Source of the DNA: an uncultured Eubacteriales bacterium
GTDB lineage: Bacteria > Bacillota > Clostridia > Lachnospirales > Anaerotignaceae
Assembly (NCBI GenBank): GCA_934552695.1
Contig: CAKTER010000054.1
Location: 1 to 9,191 of the forward strand
Length of the DNA: 9,191 bases
Reading direction: 5' to 3'
Shown: positions 1 to 5,039 of the stretch, piece after piece
Position numbering within the stretch: the stretch's first letter is position 1
How the letters are laid out: each line of letters begins with the position of its first letter
The notes under the pieces: generated by a model
Told to the model about the DNA's origin: nothing
Seen by the model: the letters and a program-made list of their open reading frames with translations, nothing else
The model's database searches: none
Made by a program: the position numbers and the translations under genes

Positions 1-1764
1 CTGGTGGTGGGGCTGGACCTCACCGGCTACGAGACCCGGGTGCCCGACCCCGCCGAGGTGGAGAAGGTGCGCGTCTCCGGCCTGAACCTGGACGGCAATT
101 ACGACAGCGCCTCCTACCTGGACCTGACGCTGACCCGGACCGACGAGATCCGCCTTGTCACCGACCTTCACCGGGCGGTGGCCGACCACCGGGACAAGGA
201 GGGGGACGCCTACGCCCGCCGCTACAGCACCCTGAACCTGACCTACACCCTGCGGGACGGCCTGTCCTGGTCCGATGGCCAGCCGGTCACCGCCAACGAC
301 TTTGCCTTTGCCTGGCAGCGGGCTGCTTCCACCGCTCTGGGCGCCGACTACGGCTATATGTTTGAGGTCGTAGACGGGTACAGCGATATTTGGGCTACCG
401 ATGCCGACGGGAACTTTGTAAACCCCGACGCTCAGCTGAACGTAAAGGCCCTGGACGAAAAAACTCTGGAAGTGACCACCGCCACCCTGGTGGCCTACTG
501 GAACGAGCTGCTGGCCTTCCCCGTGTACTTCCCCGTCCGGGAGGACGTTGTGGCCGATGAAAGCTGGGCGACCAAACCCGAGACCTATGTCTCCAACGGG
601 TTGTATACCATGACCAACTGGGACCACAACAGCGTGATCACCCTCACCAAAAACCCCCATCACCCCGATGCGGACAGCGTCACCATGGAGACCATCAACT
701 TCTATCTGTCCGATGACACCAACAACATGCTGACCAACTTCCAGAACGGCTCTTGGCAGCTGATTGACGATGTGCCCACCAACGAGATTGAGAACCTGAA
801 GGCCACCTATCCCGACGAGTTCGTTGTAGCCGGCCAGATTGGTACCTACTATGTCTGCTGGAACATCAACGAGCATATCCTGCCCGCCAACAGCACTCTG
901 ACCGGTGCAGACGCCGAGCTGGCCAAGGCCGAGATCCGCCGGGCCATCAGCCTGCTGTTTGACCGGAACTACATTGTGGAGGAGATTGGCCAGGCCGGTC
1001 AGGTTCCCGCTTCCTCCTTCGTCGCTATGGGTATGACGAACCCCGACGGCACTCAGTTCTACGAAACCGCCGGTCATAACGACAGCTATCCCGGCTACTA
1101 CGATGTTTCCGTAGACTCTTATGCCGACAACTATGCTCAAGCTGTGGAGACCCTGAAAAAGTACTACGACTTTGACGAGGCCAACGGTAAGTTCACCAAC
1201 TTCCCCACCCTGACCTACCTTTACAACACCAACGACAACCACAAGGCCATTGGTGAATACCTGCAGGCGGCTCTGGCCGGCGTAGGCATCACCATGAACC
1301 TGGAGAACCAGGAGTGGAACACCTTCCTGAACACCCGGAAGGCCGGTAACTACTCCATGGCCCGGAACGGCTGGTTGGCCGACTACAACGACCCCATCTG
1401 CTTCCTGGATATGTGGGTGACCGCTTCTGGCAACAACGATGTACAGTTCGGCAAGGGCGACAACGCCTCTGCTCAGATTTACAGCCTGGATCTGACCCCC
1501 TATGGCTACGACGTCAAGGTGGAAAACGGCACCTGGAGCCAGACCTATGATGTTCTGATTTCCGCCATTAAGAGCTGCACCGATTCCGAGACCCGGTTCG
1601 CTATGATGCACATGGCCGAGGATATGCTGATGGAATCCGGCTGCATCGTACCTCTGTATTTCTACACCGACATCTATATGCTGGACAACAACATCGACGG
1701 CTTCTACTCCAACCCCCTGGGCTACAAGTACTTCATGTACTGCACCTACAAGACCGCCGAATAA
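1..1764 (+). CDS. Oligopeptide ABC transporter substrate-binding protein (SBP_bac_5/OppA-like), 5'-partial, with a foreign N-terminal stretch
   Basis: The frame is open from the first base, so the true start and any lipoprotein signal lie outside the window. From about residue 81 (nt 244) the protein reads as an OppA-family binding protein. It has YTLRDGLSWSDGQPVTANDF, then AWQRA, the lobe segment with VSNGLYTMTNW and LTKNPHH, RRAISLLFDRNYIVEEI, and a C-terminus ending NPLGYKYFMYCTYK. Such proteins capture peptides outside the membrane and deliver them to an ABC permease. Residues 1-80 do not look like the OppA N-terminal lobe, which normally reads like a predicted-endpoint and LAESWE-type segment. 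Instead DLTGYETRVPDPAEVE and EIRLVTDLHRAVADH recall, from memory, the soluble domain (DUF6449-like) of some clostridial ABC-2 permeases. Those proteins also carry a TYTLRDG-like string, so the join probably sits at nt 235-262. The OppA assignment is firm; the identity of the first 80 residues is tentative. Confidence 0.85.
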   Translation: MVVGLDLTGYETRVPDPAEVEKVRVSGLNLDGNYDSASYLDLTLTRTDEIRLVTDLHRAVADHRDKEGDAYARRYSTLNLTYTLRDGLSWSDGQPVTANDFAFAWQRAASTALGADYGYMFEVVDGYSDIWATDADGNFVNPDAQLNVKALDEKTLEVTTATLVAYWNELLAFPVYFPVREDVVADESWATKPETYVSNGLYTMTNWDHNSVITLTKNPHHPDADSVTMETINFYLSDDTNNMLTNFQNGSWQLIDDVPTNEIENLKATYPDEFVVAGQIGTYYVCWNINEHILPANSTLTGADAELAKAEIRRAISLLFDRNYIVEEIGQAGQVPASSFVAMGMTNPDGTQFYETAGHNDSYPGYYDVSVDSYADNYAQAVETLKKYYDFDEANGKFTNFPTLTYLYNTNDNHKAIGEYLQAALAGVGITMNLENQEWNTFLNTRKAGNYSMARNGWLADYNDPICFLDMWVTASGNNDVQFGKGDNASAQIYSLDLTPYGYDVKVENGTWSQTYDVLISAIKSCTDSETRFAMMHMAEDMLMESGCIVPLYFYTDIYMLDNNIDGFYSNPLGYKYFMYCTYKTAE

Positions 1765-1775
1765 GCAAAAACCTT

Positions 1776-1803
1776 AAAAGGACTCCTGCGGGAGTCCTTT
1801 TTT
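1776..1803 (+). terminator. Rho-independent terminator after the OppA-like gene
   Basis: GGACTCC (1780-1786), a TGCG loop, and GGAGTCC (1791-1797) form a perfect stem. It is extended by AAAA (1776-1779) pairing with the start of the T run, and is followed by a run of T to 1803. It begins 11 bases after the OppA stop codon and separates this gene from the recombinase. Confidence 0.93.
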
Positions 1804-1831
1804 CATGCTCAACGGCCTCGTTTCATACAAT
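1803..1831 (+). promoter_or_regulatory. Putative mother-cell (sigma-E/sigma-K type) promoter of the recombinase gene
   Basis: CATACAAT at 1824-1831 matches the sigma-E -10 consensus (CATACAnT). With the following A it also fits the sigma-K form (CATAnnnTA). An ATG-containing TCATGCTC at 1803-1810 is a partial match to the sigma-E -35 region, with 16 bases between ATG and the -10. Transcription would begin near 1838, ahead of the AAAAGGGGG ribosome-binding site at 1845-1853. The -10 match is exact, the -35 is weak. Recombinases that excise DNA from sigK are expressed in the mother cell in B. subtilis, which makes this placement meaningful. Confidence 0.5.
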
Positions 1832-2905
1832 AGACCATCCTGCCAAAAGGGGGCCTTTGTCATCGAAGCGCCGAAATATATCGCTATTTATTCCCGAAAA
1901 TCCCGTCAAACCGAAACCGGAGAAAGCGTGGCCAATCAAATCCAGCTATGCCGAAGCTATGCCCTCACCCACTTTGGCCCGGACTGCGCTCTTCGTCTGC
2001 TGGTTTTTGAGGACGAGGGCTTTTCGGGCAGCAATCTGAACCGCCCCGGCTTCCGGGCTCTGTGGGAGGCCGCCGAAAACCGGCAGCTTTCCGCCATTGT
2101 GGTCTATCGTCTGGACCGCATCAGCCGCAGCATCAGCGACTTTGCCCAGCTGTTGGAAGAGCTGAACCGATGGGATGTGGCTTTTGTTTCCATTCGGGAG
2201 CAGTTCGACACCGGCTCCCCACTGGGCCGGGCCATGCTCTACATTGCTTCGGTTTTTTCCCAGCTGGAACGGGAAACCATCGCCGAGCGCATTCGGGACA
2301 ATTTGCAGGAGCTGGCCAAAACCGGACGCTGGCTGGGCGGCACGACCCCCACGGGCTACCGGGCGATGCGGGACGAGTGGCTGGCCGCCGACGGCCGGAA
2401 AAAACAGGCCAGCCGCCTCATTCCCCTTCCCGGCGAGGCCGCTTTGGTACAGGCCATTTTTGCCCGGTACCGGGAGCTGGGCAGCTTAACGGCGCTGGAG
2501 GATTGGTGCCAAAAACAGGGCCTTTCCACCAAAACCGGCCGGGCCTTTACCCGGTTTTCTCTCCGGGGGATTTTGTCCAACCCGGTGTATGCTCCGGCCG
2601 GGCCCCAAACCTACGCCTATTTTCGGGAACAAAACGCCGCCTTTTTGTCTCCGCCCGAGAGGTTTCAGGGGCAGACCGGCGTTATGGCTTACCATCGCAC
2701 CCGGCAACAAAAGGGACGGTCCACCGTTTATCTGCCGGCCTCTCAGTGGATTATTGCCGTCGGCCAACACCCCCCGCTGGTCAGCGAGGCCCTTTGGCTG
2801 GCCGTACAAGCCCGGCTAAACCAACGAAACCACTCTCCCCTCCCAAGCTGCCCGCAGGCGGAGCGGATTGGCTCCGAGCTTCCAGCGCCGCCGCAAACTG
2901 ACTAG
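1805..2905 (+). CDS. Serine recombinase (SpoIVCA-like), C-terminally shortened
   Basis: The N-terminal resolvase domain is complete. It shows IYSRKSR with the nucleophile Ser33 (numbered from ATG 1805), FEDEGFSG, YRLDRISRS with Arg102 and Arg105, EQFDTGSPLGRAM, and FSQLERETIAERIRDN. The second (recombinase) domain follows from GGTTPTGY (about residue 178) to SLRGILSNPVY. Large serine recombinases of this type cut DNA with a 2-base stagger and integrate, invert or excise elements; they usually have about 500 residues with a Cys4 zinc ribbon and coiled coil. Here homology stops near WLAVQARLNQ (about nt 2820), no CxxC pair is present, and the last ~30 residues are antisense to the 3' end of the hydrolase remnant. 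The start is uncertain. ATG 1805 touches the preceding terminator and lies upstream of the likely promoter. The ribosome-binding site at 1845-1853 points to a start near 1862, where the in-frame codon is ATC. The gene may be damaged or use a rare start. Confidence 0.82.
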   Translation: MLNGLVSYNRPSCQKGAFVIEAPKYIAIYSRKSRQTETGESVANQIQLCRSYALTHFGPDCALRLLVFEDEGFSGSNLNRPGFRALWEAAENRQLSAIVVYRLDRISRSISDFAQLLEELNRWDVAFVSIREQFDTGSPLGRAMLYIASVFSQLERETIAERIRDNLQELAKTGRWLGGTTPTGYRAMRDEWLAADGRKKQASRLIPLPGEAALVQAIFARYRELGSLTALEDWCQKQGLSTKTGRAFTRFSLRGILSNPVYAPAGPQTYAYFREQNAAFLSPPERFQGQTGVMAYHRTRQQKGRSTVYLPASQWIIAVGQHPPLVSEALWLAVQARLNQRNHSPLPSCPQAERIGSELPAPPQTD

Positions 2906-3292
2906 CTACTTCCTCCAAATAGGGGCGCCGCTGCAAGGTGTTCCGCCAGTCCGGTGGGATGCTCTCAACCCCGTAAAATATCCCCGCCAGCGACCCGGCC
3001 ACGGCGGCAATGGTATCGGTATCCTGCCCCAAGTTGATTGCGTCCATGACGGTTTCCGCATAGGTTGAGCTGCGTAAAAGCACCCAAAGCGCTGCCTCCA
3101 GCGTATCCACAACATACCCGCCGGAACCTGGTGAGAGCCATATCCGAGCATCTCACACACCAGATGGTTCTGTAGCTGCTTCCGCATGCTAAATTCCAAT
3201 GGGACGCCCATGGCGTCTCCTACCGCCAGCCCCAGCAAACCATCTTGTACTTTCTGCGCCACCCTATAACCTTTCCGCTCTTCTATGCCAAT
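2855..3292 (-). pseudogene. ADP-ribosylglycohydrolase remnant with internal deletion and frameshift
   Basis: On the minus strand the 5' part encodes VQDGLLGLAVGDAMGVPLEF, the usual N-terminus of the DraG-type ADP-ribosylglycohydrolase family, running to HQVPAG at about nt 3118. In another frame, GYVVDTLEAALW follows immediately. After it come INLGQDTDTIAAVAGSLAG, with the metal-binding Asp-Thr-Asp, and YGVESIPPDW, which form the C-terminus of the family. The middle, including the expected TWSDDTSM metal-binding motif and roughly 150 residues, is missing, so the product cannot be active. The join lies at GCGGGTA (about 3115-3121), which would suit a deletion between short repeats. The ribosome-binding site AAGGAGGGGG sits directly before an in-frame ATT at 3290-3292; the first canonical start, GTG at 3260-3262, has none. 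The 3' end, near 2855, is judged from where family similarity fades. Confidence 0.8.
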
Positions 3293-3429
3293 CCCCCTCC
3301 TTTTTTATTAAATATACACCCGTCTTGCTCCCTCTTCCACAGATAAATACAGTTTACCAAACCCATTGACCCATAAACCGGACCGTAGTCTTTCTTTCGG
3401 ACGCTTGCTTCTTGTTCTCCCCGCTTCGA

Positions 3430-3451
3430 GAGGATAGCCAATGAAATCCTC
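3430..3451. other. Candidate recombination (attachment) site at the sigK breakpoint
   Basis: GAGGAT (3430-3435) and ATCCTC (3446-3451) form a 6-bp inverted repeat around AGCCAATGAA. The centre of symmetry falls between 3440 and 3441, inside AATGA (3440-3444). Serine recombinases act on sites with imperfect dyad symmetry around a 2-bp crossover. AATGA is, from memory, the 5-bp core shared by the two ends of the B. subtilis skin element. Sigma-K similarity starts essentially at this point: to the right it reads NEIL, to the left it is lost. That combination is the reason for the call; the exact crossover and site limits are inferred. Confidence 0.5.
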
Positions 3452-3805
3452 ATGTCGCTCCGGGCCGGAAAGAAGTTTCAGCGGGAGGTTTCCTTACAAG
3501 ACCCTATGGGGCGGGATAAGGACGGCAACGAAATCAGCCTGCTGGAAACGCTGGTCAGCAATCAACCGGCTGTTTGTGAACAAGTTGAGGGGATTTTGGC
3601 CGCCGAAAAGCTCCAAGCCGCTTTAGCCACCGCCCTCTGCCCAAGGGAACGGCTGGTACTGGAGCTCCGCTACGGCCTACGCACCGGGGAAGAAATGACC
3701 CAACGGGAGATTGCCGCCCAACTCAACATCTCCCGGTCCTATATTTCCCGCATTGAAAAAAAAGCGCTCCGCAAATTGCGAGAAGCCATGAGCAGCGCTG
3801 AATAG
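3434..3805 (+). CDS. sigK: RNA polymerase sigma-K factor, C-terminal part (SpoIIIC-like), 5'-truncated
   Basis: The frame gives IANEILMSLRAGKK, then EVSLQDPMGRDKDGNEISL and region 4 with ERLVLELRYGL, followed by the helix-turn-helix MTQREIAAQLNISRSYISRI and KKALRKLREAM. The EVSLxDPxGxDKxGNE segment is typical of sigma-K rather than sigma-E. Sigma-K is the late mother-cell sigma factor of sporulation, about 235 residues long. Only about 121 are present, lacking the pro-sequence, region 1.2 and most of region 2, so this fragment alone cannot bind the -10 element. In frame, the sequence is open only back to a TAG at 3386-3388. The sole internal ATG (3452) has no ribosome-binding site, and no promoter is evident. 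The break is at the same place where intervening elements split sigK in B. subtilis (spoIVCB/spoIIIC). The fragment is either one half of a gene repaired by excision or a relic. Confidence 0.85.
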   Translation: MANEILMSLRAGKKFQREVSLQDPMGRDKDGNEISLLETLVSNQPAVCEQVEGILAAEKLQAALATALCPRERLVLELRYGLRTGEEMTQREIAAQLNISRSYISRIEKKALRKLREAMSSAE

Positions 3806-3807
3806 CT

Positions 3808-3821
3808 CCCGCCTTGGCGGG
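3808..3821 (+). terminator. Small GC-rich hairpin after sigK, possible weak terminator
   Basis: CCCGCC (3808-3813) and GGCGGG (3816-3821) form a short stem two bases after the sigK stop codon. The loop is tight and no T run follows (TTACATA), so intrinsic termination would be poor. Confidence 0.35.
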
Positions 3822-3852
3822 TTACATATCCGGTTCCAACGAAAATTTCCTC

Positions 3853-3881
3853 TTGCTTTTGGCCACAAAATGTATTAGAAT
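3853..3881 (+). promoter_or_regulatory. Vegetative (sigma-A type) promoter of the tRNA-Ala gene
   Basis: TTGCTT (3853-3858) and TAGAAT (3876-3881) are separated by exactly 17 bases. Transcription would start near 3888, about 33 bases before the tRNA. The match to the consensus and the position support it. Confidence 0.7.
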
Positions 3882-3920
3882 ATTTAGGTAATGGTGAGTG
3901 CTGCAGCATCACACGATTAT

Positions 3921-3993
3921 GGGGGCGTAGCTCAGCTGGGAGAGCGTACGGTTCGCATCCGTAAGGTCGAGAGTTCGATCCTCTTCGTCTCCA
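3921..3993 (+). tRNA. tRNA-Ala (anticodon CGC)
   Basis: A full cloverleaf of 73 nt can be folded. The acceptor GGGGGCG (3921-3927) pairs with CGTCTCC (3986-3992). The D arm is GCTC/GAGC. The anticodon stem TACGG/CCGTA (3947-3951, 3959-3963) encloses loop TTCGCAT with anticodon CGC at 3954-3956, which reads GCG. The T arm GAGAG/CTCTT carries loop TTCGATC. The G3-U70 pair (3923/3990), the main alanine identity element, is present. The discriminator base is A (3993) and the 3' CCA is not encoded, so it must be added after transcription. Confidence 0.93.
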
Positions 3994-3997
3994 TCTC

Positions 3998-4029
3998 AAC
4001 CGCAAAGTCGAAAGGCTTTGCGGTTTTTT
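3998..4029 (+). terminator. Rho-independent terminator of the tRNA-Ala gene
   Basis: AACCGCAAAG (3998-4007) and CTTTGCGGTT (4016-4025) form a perfect 10-bp stem with an 8-base loop. The stem ends in a run of six T (4024-4029). It starts four bases after the tRNA end, and on the plus strand it also keeps transcription out of the convergent metal transporter gene. Confidence 0.93.
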
Positions 4030-4034
4030 GTATG

Positions 4035-4817
4035 TCAGCCCAACGACACATCCAAAACCATCATCACGCAAAACCCGGCGGCAAAAAACAGGGTTCCCAC
4101 ATTGGAATGCTTCCCTTGGGACATTTCCGGGATTAGCTCCTCCACCACCACATACAGCATGGCCCCGGCAGCAAAGCTAAGCAGGTACGGCAGCGCCGGA
4201 GTTACATACCGGGCCGCCGCCAGCGTAAGCAGCGCTCCCACCGGTTCCACCACCCCCGAAAAAACGCCATCGGCAAAGGCCCGGCCCCGTCCCATTCCCT
4301 CTGCCTTTAAGGGCAGCGAGATAATGGCCCCCTCGGGAAAGTTCTGAATGGCAATGCCCAAAGCCAGAGCCAAGGCCCCCGCTGCCGTAATCTGCTGGTT
4401 GCCAGCCACATACCCGGCATAAACCACTCCCACCGCCATCCCCTCGGGGATATTATGAAGGGTCACAGCCAAAACCATTTTGGTGGTGCGCTTCAGCTTG
4501 CTTTGGGGCCCCTCCGCTGCTTGCCCGTCCTGATGCAGGTGCGGAACCACCATGTCCAGCAGCAGCAAAAACAGCACGCCGGCCCAAAACCCCACCGCCG
4601 CCGGGACAAAGGCTAGCCGCCCCCAACTTTCCACCTGCTCCATGGCCGGAATCAGCAGGCTCCAAATCGAGGCAGCCACCATCACACCGGCCGCAAACCC
4701 GGTCAAAGCCCGCTGCACCCTCCGCTTCAGCCCGCCCTTCATAAAAAACACACACGCTGCACCCAGCGACGTACCCAAAAAGGGGATGAGTATCCCCACC
4801 AACACTTCCTGCGCCAT
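4035..4817 (-). CDS. ZIP family divalent metal transporter (ZupT-like)
   Basis: The 260-residue protein has the usual ZIP length and about eight hydrophobic segments. HNIPEG (residues 121-126, membrane segment 4) and QNFPEG (158-163, segment 5) form the conserved metal-binding pair. VVEELIPE (224-231) is the typical late motif. PHLHQDGQ (92-99) is the short His-bearing cytoplasmic loop between segments 3 and 4. ZIP proteins import Zn, Fe or Mn into the cytoplasm, and the exact metal cannot be read from sequence. The ATG at 4815-4817 is preceded by AAGGAGGA (4821-4828), a strong ribosome-binding site with short spacing. The gene has its own promoter and likely operator and is monocistronic, ending just before the convergent tRNA terminator. 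It is intact. Confidence 0.93.
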   Translation of the reverse strand: MAQEVLVGILIPFLGTSLGAACVFFMKGGLKRRVQRALTGFAAGVMVAASIWSLLIPAMEQVESWGRLAFVPAAVGFWAGVLFLLLLDMVVPHLHQDGQAAEGPQSKLKRTTKMVLAVTLHNIPEGMAVGVVYAGYVAGNQQITAAGALALALGIAIQNFPEGAIISLPLKAEGMGRGRAFADGVFSGVVEPVGALLTLAAARYVTPALPYLLSFAAGAMLYVVVEELIPEMSQGKHSNVGTLFFAAGFCVMMVLDVSLG

Positions 4818-4882
4818 GTCTCCTCCTTATCCCCCGCTATCTTTCTCCCCTTATGGGAAAACCGAACAGGGGTATTTTTATT

Positions 4883-4900
4883 TGTTAGCTATAACTAACA
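4883..4900. promoter_or_regulatory. Likely metalloregulator operator of the ZIP gene
   Basis: TGTTAGCTATAACTAACA is an 18-bp palindrome with a single mismatched pair. It overlaps the last base of the -10 box and would cover the predicted start of transcription, the classic position for repression. TTAG/CTAA arms recall the DtxR/MntR family of iron and manganese regulators, which would suit a metal importer. The family assignment is an inference from the arm sequence only. Confidence 0.55.
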
Positions 4901-4928
4901 TTTTAGCATGGTTTCTTCTTCGGGTCAA
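4900..4928 (-). promoter_or_regulatory. Sigma-A type promoter of the ZIP transporter gene
   Basis: Read on the minus strand, TTGACC (4923-4928) and TAAAAT (4900-4905) are 17 bases apart, and TG one base before the -10 gives an extended -10 (TGCTAAAAT). Transcription would start near 4893, leaving a leader of about 75 bases before the ATG. Confidence 0.8.
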
Positions 4929-4979
4929 GCATCCGATTCCCCGGAAGAACGCCGGTCCCTTTCCCATGCTTCCCCTTAT

Positions 4980-5013
4980 AAAAAACCGCCCCCTGCCCAG
5001 TGGCAGAGGACGG
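4980..5013 (-). terminator. Rho-independent terminator of the SLH surface-protein gene
   Basis: On the minus strand a 12-bp stem with a four-base loop (bases 5013 down to 4986) is followed by TTTTTT (4985-4980). It begins 26 bases after the stop codon. Two of its pairs are G-U on the minus strand but would be mismatches on the plus strand, which supports action in the minus direction only. Confidence 0.85.
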
Positions 5014-5039
5014 GTTTCGTACCTGATTTTTACACGAAA

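Noticed and set aside
1857..2039. TTG 1857 as the start of the recombinase through a one-base frameshift in the A run near 1873
   Set aside because: The spacing from the ribosome-binding site would be only three bases, and the change needs an assumed sequencing or mutational error.
2062..2901. Long open frame (279 codons) overlapping the recombinase in another frame
   Set aside because: It is rich in Gly, Arg and Pro without any recognisable motif, as expected of a shadow frame in GC-rich DNA.
3441..3626. ATG 3441 preceded by GAGAGG, opening a 61-codon frame
   Set aside because: It is out of frame with the sigma-K sequence and gives a product without recognisable features; the AGG-like bases belong to the dyad of the candidate attachment site.
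3921..3993. tRNA-Ala as the integration site of a mobile element
   Set aside because: No duplicate of the tRNA 3' end was seen in the window, and an intact promoter and terminator flank it.
4821..4882. Riboswitch in the ZIP leader
   Set aside because: The leader is only about 75 bases, with one weak CCCCT/AGGGG pairing and no known conserved core.
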